NCBI RefSeq assembly: GCF_001639745.1
Contig: NZ_LTAX01000004.1
Location: 156,164-220,163, forward strand
DNA length: 64,000 nt
Reading direction: 5' to 3'
Origin: Marinomonas gallaica
GTDB taxonomy: Bacteria; Pseudomonadota; Gammaproteobacteria; Pseudomonadales; Marinomonadaceae
A program made the translations under genes and the position numbers. Positions 45,856 to 56,527 of this stretch are shown one piece after another. Position 1 is the first letter of the stretch, and every line of letters starts with the position of its first letter. A model generated the notes under the pieces. The model saw only the letters and a list, made by a program, of their open reading frames with translations. It ran no database searches and was not told the DNA's origin.

Positions 45856-46614
45856 TTAGTGGCGTTGAGCGAATAGCACAAACTCTTGATTGCCATCACC
45901 GCCTTTAATGACACTTTTCTCATAGCCGAGGGTGTCAAAACCAAGTTGTTCGATTAGGACTTTCATGTCTTTTTCAAGTCGCTGTACTAGGTGCCGGTCT
46001 TTGACAATGCCGCCTTTGCCTATCGCGTCTTTGCCTAACTCAAACTGCGGTTTGACCAGTGTGATTAAATAGCCCCCTGAGCGAATCAGTGCAGGCAGTT
46101 GTGGCAAAATTTTTGTCTGCGAAATGAACGACACGTCCATGACGGCGGCGTCAAACCCCGATTCAGGAAAATGCTCTCCCAAATCTTTTTGCGTTAGGTT
46201 TCGGGCATTGAGGCCCTCCAAACAAATCACATCTGTTCGATTGCGCAGGCGAGCATCTAACTGGTCATGACCAACTTCAACGCCGACTACTTTACTGGCA
46301 CCGTGCTGCAGAGCACAGTCTGTAAAGCCTCCCGTAGATTGCCCAACATCCAATACAGTGAACCCATCCAAGCTTAATTTTGAGCTAGACAGTGCACCTG
46401 CAAGCTTGAGCGCGCCACGCGATACGTAGCGGTCTTCTTCATCGAGCTCAAGCTTTATATCGATGTCTTCAGTAACTTTCAAGCTAGGCTTGGCAACGGT
46501 TTGCCATTGACCTTTATCGTGTATCAAGACTTTTCCTTGGCTGATAAAAGTTTGTGCCTGAGAACGTGATTTACAAAGCTGTTTTTCGGTGAGTAGTTGG
46601 TCAATTCGTTTCAT
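45856..46614 (-). CDS. tlyA: TlyA-family rRNA 2'-O-methyltransferase
   Basis: A 252-residue protein: an S4 RNA-binding domain (residues 1-60, MKRIDQLLTEKQLCKSRSQAQ) and an FtsJ-like methyltransferase with LDVGQSTGGFTDCALQHGA and AVMDVSFISQTKILPQL. TlyA methylates 16S and/or 23S rRNA in other bacteria. An ATG two codons earlier (46620) is an equal candidate; the 50-codon upstream extension overlapping sseA is rejected. Shares a 106-bp gap with divergent sseA. Confidence 0.9.
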   Translation of the reverse strand: MKRIDQLLTEKQLCKSRSQAQTFISQGKVLIHDKGQWQTVAKPSLKVTEDIDIKLELDEEDRYVSRGALKLAGALSSSKLSLDGFTVLDVGQSTGGFTDCALQHGASKVVGVEVGHDQLDARLRNRTDVICLEGLNARNLTQKDLGEHFPESGFDAAVMDVSFISQTKILPQLPALIRSGGYLITLVKPQFELGKDAIGKGGIVKDRHLVQRLEKDMKVLIEQLGFDTLGYEKSVIKGGDGNQEFVLFAQRH

Positions 46615-46720
46615 TGTCATATTTTCTAAAGTCCATGCGCGAGCATCATAGCAAACGCACGCTAATCGCAGTAGGCTATTGTTTTTAGTTCCTTTAAAAA
46701 GCCGATTTAAGAGGTGTTCT

Positions 46721-47566
46721 ATGGCTCTGCCAACGATGATTTCAGCCACACAACTACAGGCCATGATAGATCAGCCTGATTTAGTCATTCTGGATAGCCG
46801 CTTTTACCTGACCGATCATGATAAGGGACGTGAGTTGTACGAAGTCGGGCATATTCCCAGTGCGCTATTTGTCGACTTGCATCACCAACTCGCGGGGCCG
46901 GAAACAGCATTAAGCGGACGACACCCATTACCAAGTCCTGAGACGTTTAGTACTACGTTGTCTCAGCTGGGAATTGGACCAAACACCCAAGTGATTGTCT
47001 ACGATGATATGGGCGGAGCGATCGCATCTCGTGCTTGGTGGATGTTGGTGCAACAGGGCATTGAAGTGCGTGTTCTTGATGGTGGTTTGCCAGCATGGCA
47101 AGCGGCTGGTTTCATGATCGAGGCAGGAGTTAATGAAGCAACTAAAAGTGATCAGCGTGTAGAGGTTAGCTACCCATGGTTGGTATCAGAGGACGATGTC
47201 GCAGCTAATTTCGAAGCAGATCGTTTTCAATTATTGGATGCTCGTGCCGAGGATCGTTTTCAAGGCGAAAATGAAACGATGGACCCAGTAGCGGGCCATA
47301 TACCGGGTGCCATGAACCGCCCGTTTAGCCGTAATCTGAATGAAAAAGGCGAAATGAAAACTCCGAGCTTGTTACTGGAGGAATGGACTCGACTGCTTGA
47401 GCATGTTGAGCAACCGATCGTTTATTATTGCGGCTCAGGTGTCACCGCTTGCCACAACGTCTTAGCCATGAACTATGCCGGACTGGAAGCTAAGCATGTT
47501 TATGTTGGTTCGTGGAGTCAATGGGCTAAGCGCATGCTCAAACAACTAAATGCCTTAAACGCTTAG
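46721..47566 (+). CDS. sseA: Rhodanese-type sulfurtransferase (3-mercaptopyruvate/thiosulfate)
   Basis: A 281-residue protein of two rhodanese domains. The N-terminal domain has LDSRFYLTDHDKGRELYEVGHIPSA and lacks the Cys; the C-terminal domain has the active loop YYCGSGVTACHN. CGSGVTA is the SseA (3-mercaptopyruvate) type loop. It transfers sulfur to cyanide or thiols. ATG 46721 has AAGAGGTG upstream; the frame is open for 14 more codons. Confidence 0.9.
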   Translation: MALPTMISATQLQAMIDQPDLVILDSRFYLTDHDKGRELYEVGHIPSALFVDLHHQLAGPETALSGRHPLPSPETFSTTLSQLGIGPNTQVIVYDDMGGAIASRAWWMLVQQGIEVRVLDGGLPAWQAAGFMIEAGVNEATKSDQRVEVSYPWLVSEDDVAANFEADRFQLLDARAEDRFQGENETMDPVAGHIPGAMNRPFSRNLNEKGEMKTPSLLLEEWTRLLEHVEQPIVYYCGSGVTACHNVLAMNYAGLEAKHVYVGSWSQWAKRMLKQLNALNA

Positions 47567-47633
47567 ACCGTCACAGGGTTGTTATCTTTCTCCCGCACAC
47601 TACGCAAAAGAGTTCACTGGTTGAGGACATTAA

Positions 47634-48803
47634 ATGAAAATTGCAGTAGTGGGGACGGGGTACGTAGGTATCTCAAATGCTTTATTGTTGGCGAAGCATA
47701 ATGAAGTGGTTGCATTGGATGTTATTCGTGAAAAAGTTGAATTATTAAATCAAGGCATCTCACCCATTCAAGATAATGAAGTGGAGCGCTATTTAGCGAA
47801 CGAAACGCTAAACTTTAGAGCGACGTTAGATCCTATAGAGGCTTATGAAGGCGCTGAGTTCGTTATCATTGCAACGCCGACGGACTATGATCCGGAAACA
47901 AACTACTTTAACACTGATCACGTCGAGTCAGTGATTAAAGACGTTGTCCGTTTTAACCCTAATGCCACTATGGTGATTAAGTCGACAACGCCGGTAGGCT
48001 TCACGCGCGAAGCTCGAGAGAGATTTAAGACGTCAAATTTAATCTTTTCTCCCGAGTTTTTACGCGAGGGAAAAGCATTGTACGATAACTTACACCCATC
48101 ACGTATTATTGTGGGGGAGCGTTCTGAGCGTGCTGAATTCTTTGCAAATTTACTGGCTCAAGGTGCAGAGAAGCAAGACATTGATATTCTTCTGACTGGC
48201 TCGACGGAAGCGGAAGCGATTAAGCTTTTTGCGAATACGTATCTGGCTATGCGCGTAGCGTATTTTAATGAACTGGATTCTTATGCTTCTATGTACGGCT
48301 TGGATACGCGTCAGATTATTGAAGGTGTGTGTTTAGACCCTCGTATCGGCAGTCATTACAATAATCCATCCTTTGGATATGGCGGCTACTGTTTACCTAA
48401 GGACACTAAACAATTATTAGCTAACTACGATCAAGTGCCGAATAACTTAATTCGAGCCATTGTCGATGCCAACGTCACACGTAAAGACTTCATTGCAAAT
48501 GAAGTGATCAAGCGCCAGCCAAAGGTGGTCGGAATCTATCGTCTGGTCATGAAGTCTGGCTCCGATAATTTTCGTGCGTCAGCTATTCAGGGAGTAATGA
48601 AGCGAATTAAGGCAAAAGGCATTGAGGTGATTGTTTATGAGCCGGTGATGCAAGAGAGTAGCTTTTTTAATTCTCGTATCGTGAATGACTTGGCTCGTTT
48701 TAAACATGAAGCCGATGTGATCATTGCCAATCGAGTCACTGATAACCTTGATGATGTATTAGATAAAGTCTTTACTCGTGACTTATTTGGTGTAGACGCC
48801 TAG
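47634..48803 (+). CDS. ugd: UDP-glucose 6-dehydrogenase
   Basis: A 389-residue enzyme making UDP-glucuronate from UDP-glucose. Motifs: the Rossmann [46 protein letters not shown] and the catalytic Cys in [12 protein letters not shown]. It draws on GalU product. Its place at the head of the LPS-core locus suggests glucuronate or galacturonate in the core or an exopolysaccharide. Confidence 0.94.
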   Translation: MKIAVVGTGYVGISNALLLAKHNEVVALDVIREKVELLNQGISPIQDNEVERYLANETLNFRATLDPIEAYEGAEFVIIATPTDYDPETNYFNTDHVESVIKDVVRFNPNATMVIKSTTPVGFTREARERFKTSNLIFSPEFLREGKALYDNLHPSRIIVGERSERAEFFANLLAQGAEKQDIDILLTGSTEAEAIKLFANTYLAMRVAYFNELDSYASMYGLDTRQIIEGVCLDPRIGSHYNNPSFGYGGYCLPKDTKQLLANYDQVPNNLIRAIVDANVTRKDFIANEVIKRQPKVVGIYRLVMKSGSDNFRASAIQGVMKRIKAKGIEVIVYEPVMQESSFFNSRIVNDLARFKHEADVIIANRVTDNLDDVLDKVFTRDLFGVDA

Positions 48804-48997
48804 ACATTGTGGGTAAATTTTCCCAATTCAGCATGTGTGAGATGAGTTTAAATTAGCTAAATTACTCTACTTGCGACAGAAATAGCTTTAGAATTACAGG
48901 CTATTTCTGATCGTTCGCCCAATCAATTTCGCACTTTTAATATGAGCGAGTCTTGGCGACGGCAAGGTCTTCAATGTTAGCGGTTGTGGTTTTTTTG

Positions 48998-50014
48998 ATG
49001 AAAATATTAGTGGTTCGGAATGATAAAATTGGGGACTTTGTACTTGCATTGCCCGCCTTCAAAGCAATCAAGGAAGCGTTTCCTCAGGCCACTGTTACCG
49101 CGCTTGTTCCTTCCTACACAAAAGAAATAGCTGAGGCATGTGAATGGATTGATGACGTACTTATTGATCCGAAAGACAATGAAGCCAAAAGTGACTTTGC
49201 TCAAACCATCAGTACGTTACATTTTGACGCAGCACTTTGTCTTTTTTCCAATGCTTATAACGCGACCTTGCTACGTAAAGCTCGCATCCCTGTTCGTGTT
49301 GCACCTGCGACCAAATGGGTACAATTCTTATATACTCATACGTTACGTCAGCGTCGTTCAAAGTCTGAAAAAGCGGAATTCCAATATAACCTCGATCTTG
49401 CTTATTATTTTATTGACGTCCTGAAAGGTTCATCTAGGGTGATTGAACCTCATCGTTTACTTGAATTCTCTCAAGTTGAGCTTGAGCAACAAAAAGCTAA
49501 ATTGATGCAAATAGGCATCCAGTTTGATCGAAAAACTTGCTTTGTTCACCCAGTTACTGGCGGGTCATCGAACACGTTATCTCAAACCGAATGGCAGTCA
49601 CTTATTTGTTTTTTAGACGGTATAGACCGTTTTCATTTTGTAGTCACAGCAGGACCTGGTGAGGGAGAGGTGTCCAAGGCATTAGTCGATAGTCTCATCG
49701 GCAAAGTGGCCTCAATTACTCTTTATGACAAAAACGACGGTGTAAAAGATTTTATGCGGTCGATAGCGGTAGCAGATTTATTCATTGCAGGCTCCACAGG
49801 GCCACTGCATATCGCCGGTGCCTTAGACGTACCGACCATTGGTTTTTACCCCAAAAAACGTTCCTCTACGCCACTGAGATGGCAGACCTTGAATAGTGCT
49901 GGGCGTTGGTTGCCCTTTATGCCTAATGAGGAGCAAGACGACCTGTCTCAGTTGATTGTGAAAGATCGATTCTCGGATATTCAAAACTGGTATACACAGC
50001 AAATAGGGAAATAG
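48998..50014 (+). CDS. Glycosyltransferase family 9 (heptosyltransferase-like)
   Basis: A 338-residue GT-B enzyme. It starts MKILVVRNDKIGDFVLALPA, the family 9 opening, and ends with FIAGSTGPLHIAGALDVPTIGFYP, the nucleotide-sugar donor site of heptosyltransferases. It is related to WaaC/WaaF/WaaQ but I cannot say which position it adds. ATG 48998 is chosen over GTG 48953 on homology. The next gene starts 5 bp later. Confidence 0.85.
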   Translation: MKILVVRNDKIGDFVLALPAFKAIKEAFPQATVTALVPSYTKEIAEACEWIDDVLIDPKDNEAKSDFAQTISTLHFDAALCLFSNAYNATLLRKARIPVRVAPATKWVQFLYTHTLRQRRSKSEKAEFQYNLDLAYYFIDVLKGSSRVIEPHRLLEFSQVELEQQKAKLMQIGIQFDRKTCFVHPVTGGSSNTLSQTEWQSLICFLDGIDRFHFVVTAGPGEGEVSKALVDSLIGKVASITLYDKNDGVKDFMRSIAVADLFIAGSTGPLHIAGALDVPTIGFYPKKRSSTPLRWQTLNSAGRWLPFMPNEEQDDLSQLIVKDRFSDIQNWYTQQIGK

Positions 50015-50019
50015 TAGAC

Positions 50020-51108
50020 GTGAATGTTCTTCATATGTGTTTGTCCTATGGTTTTGGTGGGCTTGAGATGTATCCATTGCGTGTGGGTAAGCAAATGAAG
50101 CAGGTAGGCCACAAGGTTTATGGTATTGCGTTAGCTCAATCTTCCATTGATGAAGCAATGTCAGGGGAGTTTGATGACTGTTTGGCAATTTCCAGCCGAG
50201 GGCATGGATATCGCAATCTTTTTTCATTGGCTAAATGGATCAAGCAACACAATATTCAATATGTGCACTGTCATAAATCTTCAGACCTATTTTTAGCTGT
50301 ATTACTAAAGAAACTGTGTGGTTTCAAGTTGATTTATACAGACCACATGGGTGTTAAGAAGCCTAAAAAAGACATTTTTCATCGTTTTATTTACCGTAAT
50401 GTTGATCAGCTGTTGTCGATCAGTAACTTTACATTAGCGTTTAATAAAAAGGCCTTGCCGATTGCTGATGCTCGGATTCAAGCGCTTTGGCTTGGCACAT
50501 CGATACCAGAACATATCCAAGCGGGTGTCGATTTAAAGTCACAACTAAAGCTTTGTGATGATGTATCTGTTGTAGGCATTGTCGGCCGTTTATCGCCAGG
50601 GAAAGGGCATTTAGAGCTCATCAAAGCGATGGCAAAGCTGGAAGAGGAACGCTTTCATTTAGTTATTATTGGTGGTTTAAACGCTAAACAGGGTGGCGAC
50701 GATGGGTATATTGACAAGCTGAAGCAGTACGTTAGTGAACATAAGCTAGACAAACGCATCACTTTTTACGGCTTTACTCCAGAGCCTGAAACGTTACTAC
50801 CCTCTATTGATGTGGTGGTTATTCCTTCGCATTTGGAAGCGTTTGGCTTAACGGTGATCGAATCGATGGCCCAAGGGAAAGCTATTATTGGTTCAAATGC
50901 AGGCGCTATCCCAGAAATCTTAGAAAACACGGGGATATTGGTCGATCCATTTGATTCAGACGCCTTAGCAAAGGCCGTAACAGAGCTCTGTGAAAACACT
51001 TCAAAAAGGCAGTCACTTGCCCTATCTGCAAGAGATAGGGCAAAACAACACTTCGATCAAGACGTACATGTTAGCAAGTTGCTTAAGATCTATCAGGCAC
51101 TTGATTAA
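50020..51108 (+). CDS. Glycosyltransferase family 4
   Basis: A 362-residue GT-B glycosyltransferase. The N-terminal [23 protein letters not shown] and the donor-site region [17 protein letters not shown] and [33 protein letters not shown] are the GT4 signatures. It adds a hexose or heptose to a lipid-linked acceptor. The start is GTG 50020. It ends in a TTAA shared with the convergent next gene. Confidence 0.88.
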   Translation: MNVLHMCLSYGFGGLEMYPLRVGKQMKQVGHKVYGIALAQSSIDEAMSGEFDDCLAISSRGHGYRNLFSLAKWIKQHNIQYVHCHKSSDLFLAVLLKKLCGFKLIYTDHMGVKKPKKDIFHRFIYRNVDQLLSISNFTLAFNKKALPIADARIQALWLGTSIPEHIQAGVDLKSQLKLCDDVSVVGIVGRLSPGKGHLELIKAMAKLEEERFHLVIIGGLNAKQGGDDGYIDKLKQYVSEHKLDKRITFYGFTPEPETLLPSIDVVVIPSHLEAFGLTVIESMAQGKAIIGSNAGAIPEILENTGILVDPFDSDALAKAVTELCENTSKRQSLALSARDRAKQHFDQDVHVSKLLKIYQALD

Positions 51109-51902
51109 ACGTGATCCTTAGGTTTATTGGGCTGTGAACGCACCCAAAGATCAGCATATTTAACAAAAGTAGAGTGAGCAGACAGAATGGCAAGCAAAAA
51201 GCCTTGTTTGCCATCTAGGAAACCGCGTTTGAGTAAATACATTTTCACGAAGCAAGCAAAAGCATGCAGACTGGCAGAGCTTAACGAGGTCGTTTTTCCT
51301 CGCTTTTGTTTTTGGTCTGCGGACAGCTTTGCGTATGAGGCGGACTTCACTAGGTAATGATGCAAATTTTCATAGGTGTAATGTGTCATATCCCCTTTAA
51401 GATTTTTAGTTACGACGCCGTCTTTAAGCAAGACTTTTTCGTGAACTAAGTTATCCGAGTAGTTGCCTTCTGCTACGCGATAGAGTCGTGTGACACGATC
51501 AGGGTACCAGCCTGAATGAGTGATGAAACGTCCAAAGACCCAGCTTTTACGATTCACGTTATACGCTGTGTTGCTGGTTCCTTGTTCAAGGGCTGTCAAA
51601 ATGCTTTGTTTTAACTCTGGCGTGACGATTTCATCCGCATCAATCCAAAAGACATAATCAGTGGTAATGTATTCTTGTGCAGCTTGGCGTTGCTTGCCAA
51701 AGCCTTCCCAGTTGTCTTTTACATAAAAATGGCGTGTATAGCTCAGTGCAATATCTTGTGTTTTGTCACTACTGCCTGAATCTAAAATGACGATTTCATC
51801 TGCCCAATCGGCTAAGCTGTTTAAGCAACTGGCTAGATTTTTCTCTTCATTTTTAACGATGAGCGCTGCTGTAACCGTTGCTCGCTTTGAATTACTGGTC
51901 AT
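51105..51902 (-). CDS. Glycosyltransferase family 2 (WaaE/KdtX-like)
   Basis: A 265-residue GT-A enzyme. [36 protein letters not shown] is the nucleotide-binding start, [13 protein letters not shown] carries the DxD motif. The subgroup that contains WaaE/KdtX adds beta-1,4-glucose to inner-core heptose. Its stop overlaps the GT4 gene's stop by 4 bp (TTAA). Confidence 0.86.
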   Translation of the reverse strand: MTSNSKRATVTAALIVKNEEKNLASCLNSLADWADEIVILDSGSSDKTQDIALSYTRHFYVKDNWEGFGKQRQAAQEYITTDYVFWIDADEIVTPELKQSILTALEQGTSNTAYNVNRKSWVFGRFITHSGWYPDRVTRLYRVAEGNYSDNLVHEKVLLKDGVVTKNLKGDMTHYTYENLHHYLVKSASYAKLSADQKQKRGKTTSLSSASLHAFACFVKMYLLKRGFLDGKQGFLLAILSAHSTFVKYADLWVRSQPNKPKDHV

Positions 51903-51913
51903 AAATACGCGTC

Positions 51914-52924
51914 CTAGCAGGCTTGTTCAATGGACTGGATAATTTGCTTAGGCTCCAGCTGCTTCAAGCAATTGGTATGACCAAGTGGGCAAGTGCGTTT
52001 AAAACAGGGTGCGCAGTCCAAATGTAAGTTGTGAATTACCTTGTTGTCTGTGAGCGGCGGTGTAAAGAGCTCACTGGTGGAGCCATAAATACCATGTACT
52101 CGAGTGCCAACCGCTGCTGCAACGTGCATCAGTCCAGAATCATTACTGACCGCTTCTTTGGCGGCGGCCAATAAATCAATGGCGTCAACGAGCTTGGTTT
52201 TGCCGCAAAGATTATGAGCGTGTTGTCCAAGACCTTTAATGATGGCTTGCGCATCTTCAATATCTTTCGGACCTCCAAGCACCCATATTTGATGGCCTGA
52301 CTTTATCAACGTTTCTGCAAGATCATGGAAGTGAGCAATAGGCCATTGTTTCGCTGGACCGTATTCAGCCCCTGCCATCATGGCAATGGCGGGTCGTTGG
52401 GTGTCTAATCCTAGCGTTTTATAGAGTGCTGCTTGGTTTTTTGTATTGATGGATAACACGGGGTTTGGCAATGACTCTGGTGGGTAGGCATTTTTCTTAG
52501 CGACCCCAAGGGAAGTGAAGCGCTTCACTGTCTGGTTAAGTACTTTCTTATTTAACTTGCGACGTTCAGTCAGCAGGACAAAGCGCTGCTCGCCATGATA
52601 GCCAACCCGCTTTGGGATCTTTGCAAAGAAGGGAACTAATGCAGACTTCCATGAGCGGGGCAGCACGATGGCTTCATCATACTGCTCGTTACGAAGTGAT
52701 TTCCCCAATTTTCTACGAGTGCTAATACCCCATTCGCCATGCCCTGTTTTTAGGGTGATCGCTTGGCGCACCTCTTCCATACGCTCTAGAATAGGGCTTG
52801 ACCAAGCGGGGCCGATGACATCAATGATGGCGTCCACATCTTGCTCTTTAATTTTTTTAAAGAGGCTCTGCGCCATGACCATGTCGCCGACCCAAGAAGG
52901 GCCTACAATGAGATATTTAGCCAC
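51914..52924 (-). CDS. waaF: ADP-heptose-LPS heptosyltransferase II
   Basis: A 336-residue family 9 enzyme. [22 protein letters not shown] is the WaaF start, and [23 protein letters not shown] the donor site. It adds the second heptose to the inner core. It overlaps hldD by 8 bp, so the two are translated from one transcript. Confidence 0.92.
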   Translation of the reverse strand: MAKYLIVGPSWVGDMVMAQSLFKKIKEQDVDAIIDVIGPAWSSPILERMEEVRQAITLKTGHGEWGISTRRKLGKSLRNEQYDEAIVLPRSWKSALVPFFAKIPKRVGYHGEQRFVLLTERRKLNKKVLNQTVKRFTSLGVAKKNAYPPESLPNPVLSINTKNQAALYKTLGLDTQRPAIAMMAGAEYGPAKQWPIAHFHDLAETLIKSGHQIWVLGGPKDIEDAQAIIKGLGQHAHNLCGKTKLVDAIDLLAAAKEAVSNDSGLMHVAAAVGTRVHGIYGSTSELFTPPLTDNKVIHNLHLDCAPCFKRTCPLGHTNCLKQLEPKQIIQSIEQAC

Positions 52925-53864
52925 GTTGGTCTAGCCACATCATGTAATCTTTCACGCCTTGAGCAAGACCGCGGAACGAACCATTGTATCCAGCCTCGCG
53001 CAGCTTAGTGATGTCAGCTTGCGTGAAGCTTTGGTAAGCGCCTTTTAAGTGTTCAGGAAACGGAATAAATTCAATTTCCCCTTTGCCATAATGTCCAATA
53101 ACAGTCTCAGCAATGGTTTTGAAAGGTTCTGCATTGCCCGTGCCGAGGTTGAAAATGCCTGATTTTTCAGGGTTATCCAAGAACCAAAGTTTCGTGTTTA
53201 CCAAGTCTTCTACATAGATAAAGTCACGGCTTTGGCCGCCGGCTTCATAGCCATCGTAGGCACCAAACAGTTTAGGATTTTCGTCAGCCAGTACTTGATT
53301 TCTTAGGTGGAAGGCAACGCTTGCCATGCTGCCTTTATGGTTTTCACGCGGACCATAGACATTAAAATAGCGGAAGCCAACAATTTGGGATGTGGCTTTT
53401 GGAGAGATCTCACGTACATATTGATCGAACTGGAATTTAGAGAATGCGTACATGTTTAATGGCTGTTCATGTTCTCGCGATTCTTGGAATACAGGGCCTG
53501 GGCCATATACTGAAGCCGATGACGCATAAGAAAATGGCACTTTATGATCCAGGCACCATTTCAAAACCGCTTTTGAATATTGGTAATTGACGTCCATTAC
53601 ATACTTACCATTCCATTCAGTGGTCGCAGAGCATGCGCCTTCATGGAAGACCGCCGTCGCTTGGATGTTCAGGGCATCTTTTTTGATTAGATCTAGGAAG
53701 TCGTACATGTCCATGTAGTCTGCAATGTCTAAATCGGACAAATTAAGGCACTTCTTGCCATCCGTTAGATCATCAACCAGCAAAATGTCACGAATGCCAC
53801 GGTCGTTTAACGCTTTAATTATATTGCTGCCGATGAAGCCGGCGCCGCCAGTTACAATGTACAT
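52917..53864 (-). CDS. hldD: ADP-L-glycero-D-manno-heptose-6-epimerase
   Basis: A 315-residue extended SDR that makes the final activated heptose. Motifs: [20 protein letters not shown], the catalytic Tyr in [13 protein letters not shown] and the signature [20 protein letters not shown]. It supplies ADP-heptose to WaaF and the other heptosyltransferases here. It follows the AGE-like gene by 19 bp. Confidence 0.94.
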   Translation of the reverse strand: MYIVTGGAGFIGSNIIKALNDRGIRDILLVDDLTDGKKCLNLSDLDIADYMDMYDFLDLIKKDALNIQATAVFHEGACSATTEWNGKYVMDVNYQYSKAVLKWCLDHKVPFSYASSASVYGPGPVFQESREHEQPLNMYAFSKFQFDQYVREISPKATSQIVGFRYFNVYGPRENHKGSMASVAFHLRNQVLADENPKLFGAYDGYEAGGQSRDFIYVEDLVNTKLWFLDNPEKSGIFNLGTGNAEPFKTIAETVIGHYGKGEIEFIPFPEHLKGAYQSFTQADITKLREAGYNGSFRGLAQGVKDYMMWLDQRG

Positions 53865-53883
53865 AGTCCGTATCCTGTCATGC

Positions 53884-55035
53884 TTATGAATCCTGCCATT
53901 TTAGCACTTCTGCTAGGCCAAGAAATATGTGATAACCCGTTGTACCCGGGAGAGGAAAGCCTTTGCTGCGATTTTGAGCATCTAGATATTCAATCCAGCG
54001 ACCATTATCAAGGAAGTATTGTTCTTGAATAAACGCTAAGGCTGTCTCTATACGTGCAAAGCGCTCATCTGATGACATAGGTATTACACAGCAAGCTTTA
54101 AGATATTCGGTAATTGGCCAGATGCGTTTTTCGGCATCGACTGTTTCACCAGTATTGCCATCAAAACTGTTAATGATGCCGCCATTACTTGGTTGGCCAA
54201 ATTGAATGGCTGATTGCCACAGCCGATTTGCTAAATCTAAATCCAGTTGGCGATTGGTGATGTTATGCGTTTGGTGCAGTAGCCATGCCCATTCGAAATG
54301 GTGTCCTGGTTCTACCAAGTGCCCCGTTTCATCATCTAGTGTTAGATCGGCCTTAAAAAATTCTCGCAAGGTGTGTGTGTTTGGCTCGACAAAATGCTGA
54401 TGTGCCAGTTCACAGATCTGTTCTATATGTGTGATGTACTTTGCTTGCTTGGTTGCATGATACGCCGCAACAAAGCCTTCCAGTAAATGCATATGTGGAT
54501 TCTGACGGCGAGTAATATGCGTTTCAATAGGATACGCTTCGTAAAACCCGCCATTGGGGTGTCGCATATTTTGTTCTAAAAACTGCTCGGTTAGCTCGAT
54601 GTATTGCAGTGCCGTTTGGTCGCCTGTTAGCTGGTAGTAATGGCTGAAAGCTAGCATTACAAAAGCGAGCGCATAGGCATCACTTTTTTGGTCGAGGATA
54701 TTTAACTCGTCATCACGAGAGAAAATCCACCGACTATCAATAAAGTATTGCTCGACAGTAAACGTAAATAAGGATCGGATTTGTGCTTCAAAACCGTTAA
54801 GGTAGCCCAGTTCTGATGCGTGACTGAGTGTGTAAAGTTGACGACATTGGGTCAATAGCCGAATGCGCCCAACTGGATTATGTTCCCAGTTAAGCGCTAG
54901 ACTTTCGTAACTGTAACCCTGAGGAGTAAAACCGTAGTTTACCCAGTTTGGGATCAGACCTTGAAAGACGTGGTCTGCACAGCTTTGTATGCGTTTGTGC
55001 AAGGTTTTAGGCATTTCCATGTTGATCAATTTCAC
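53884..55035 (-). CDS. AGE-family sugar epimerase/isomerase
   Basis: A 383-residue (alpha/alpha)6-barrel protein of the N-acylglucosamine 2-epimerase superfamily, with YihS/mannose-isomerase-like blocks: [43 protein letters not shown] with a catalytic His, [13 protein letters not shown] with another, and [16 protein letters not shown]. It probably interconverts mannose, glucose or fructose; the natural substrate is unclear. GTG 55035 or ATG 55020 could be the start. It is followed by hldD, hinting at an envelope-sugar role. Confidence 0.82.
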   Translation of the reverse strand: MKLINMEMPKTLHKRIQSCADHVFQGLIPNWVNYGFTPQGYSYESLALNWEHNPVGRIRLLTQCRQLYTLSHASELGYLNGFEAQIRSLFTFTVEQYFIDSRWIFSRDDELNILDQKSDAYALAFVMLAFSHYYQLTGDQTALQYIELTEQFLEQNMRHPNGGFYEAYPIETHITRRQNPHMHLLEGFVAAYHATKQAKYITHIEQICELAHQHFVEPNTHTLREFFKADLTLDDETGHLVEPGHHFEWAWLLHQTHNITNRQLDLDLANRLWQSAIQFGQPSNGGIINSFDGNTGETVDAEKRIWPITEYLKACCVIPMSSDERFARIETALAFIQEQYFLDNGRWIEYLDAQNRSKGFPLPGTTGYHIFLGLAEVLKWQDS

Positions 55036-55087
55036 ATGAGTCCAAATTGAAAGGCGGTTATGATAAGATGTTTGCCCTCAAAAATCG

Positions 55088-56527
55088 ATGAAAAGCGCCA
55101 TGATATCCTCACATTTAAACTTTAAGAATAAACATATCCTTGTCGTTGGTGACGTTATGCTAGATCGCTATTGGCATGGTGGCACTTCACGTATTTCTCC
55201 TGAAGCTCCGGTACAGGTTGTCAAAGTTTCAAGCGTTGAAGACCGTCCTGGTGGTGCTGCAAACGTTGCATTAGGTCTCGCGAAGCTAGGCGTTCGCGTT
55301 TCTCTAGTCGGTGTAGTGGGACAGGATGAGAATGCGACGGCTTTAGAGAATGCTCTGACTCAGTCTGGTGTTGAGTGTCATTTTGTCACAACAGACAGTT
55401 TACCGACGATCACCAAACTGCGTGTTATCAGTCGCCATCAACAATTGATTCGCTTAGATTTTGAAGAACGTGAAGACACGTTAAGCCAAAACCAAGCGGT
55501 AGCCGATAAAGTCGCTGCTTTATTGCCTGATGCAAACGCAGTTATTTACTCTGATTATGCCAAAGGCTGTTTAGCCGACGTGAGCACCTTGATTGGTCTG
55601 TCGAACGAAGCGAGCGTTCCGAGTTTTGTTGATCCGAAAGGTGACGACTTCTCTATTTACCAAGGGGCCACGTTAGTTAAGCCTAATATGGTTGAGTTTG
55701 AAGCAATCGTTGGCAAATGTGCCGATCTTAAAGAGATCGAGCAAAAGGGACTTGAGCTCCGTGAACGCTTCGGTTGGCAATCTCTGTTAGTGACACGCGG
55801 TGAAGATGGCTTAGTCTTGCTTGAAGAGGGCAAAAACTCATTTTCCCTAGCAACCGCTGCGAAAGAAGTCTTTGATGTCACCGGCGCAGGTGACACGGTC
55901 GTTGCGGTGTTAACCGCTATTTATACGACGAGCAAACGCTTTTCCGACGCGGTCGATTACGCAAACCAAGCAGCAGGTTATGTGGTTGGAAAGCTGGGTA
56001 CCGCCTCAATAGATGCCGATACGCTAGAAGCGATCATGTTTGCGCGGTCTCATTCGACCAATTTTGGTGTGCTGTCACCTGAATCTCTGCAAGAGCAAAT
56101 TAAACTGGCTCAGTTAAATGGTGAGAAAATCGTATTTACCAATGGTTGCTTCGATATATTGCATCCGGGCCATGTGGCCTATATGAAGCAAGCTAAAGCA
56201 TTAGGCGACCGTTTAGTCGTAGCCGTAAATACAGATGCCTCGGTCAAACGTCTTAAAGGGGAGAAGCGTCCTGTGAACGATTTAACACATCGTATGGCCG
56301 TGCTCGAAGGCGTTGGCTCGATCGATTGGGTCACATGGTTTGATGAAGATACACCATTAGAAATTATTCAGACGTTAACACCTGATGTGTTGGTAAAAGG
56401 TGGTGATTACACGATTGAATCCATCGTGGGTGCCGAACATGTGTTAGAACATGGCGGAGAAGTGAAAGTACTTTCTTTTGTTGACGGATATTCTACGACT
56501 TCGATTATTGAAAAGGCGAATAATTAA
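55088..56527 (+). CDS. hldE: Bifunctional heptose-7-phosphate kinase / heptose-1-phosphate adenylyltransferase
   Basis: A 479-residue fusion. The N-terminal ribokinase-like half (about residues 15-320) has LVVGDVMLDRYWHGGTSRISPEAPV and the anion hole DVTGAGDTVVAV. The C-terminal half has FTNGCFDILHPGHVAYMKQAKALGD and the nucleotidyltransferase signature KGGDYTIESIVGAEHV. Together they make ADP-D-glycero-D-manno-heptose, the substrate of HldD. ATG 55100 is an alternative start. Confidence 0.94.
   Translation: MKSAMISSHLNFKNKHILVVGDVMLDRYWHGGTSRISPEAPVQVVKVSSVEDRPGGAANVALGLAKLGVRVSLVGVVGQDENATALENALTQSGVECHFVTTDSLPTITKLRVISRHQQLIRLDFEEREDTLSQNQAVADKVAALLPDANAVIYSDYAKGCLADVSTLIGLSNEASVPSFVDPKGDDFSIYQGATLVKPNMVEFEAIVGKCADLKEIEQKGLELRERFGWQSLLVTRGEDGLVLLEEGKNSFSLATAAKEVFDVTGAGDTVVAVLTAIYTTSKRFSDAVDYANQAAGYVVGKLGTASIDADTLEAIMFARSHSTNFGVLSPESLQEQIKLAQLNGEKIVFTNGCFDILHPGHVAYMKQAKALGDRLVVAVNTDASVKRLKGEKRPVNDLTHRMAVLEGVGSIDWVTWFDEDTPLEIIQTLTPDVLVKGGDYTIESIVGAEHVLEHGGEVKVLSFVDGYSTTSIIEKANN

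Noticed and set aside
46615..46764. N-terminal extension of tlyA
   Set aside because: It overlaps the start of sseA and has no S4-domain similarity; the conserved start is at 46614.
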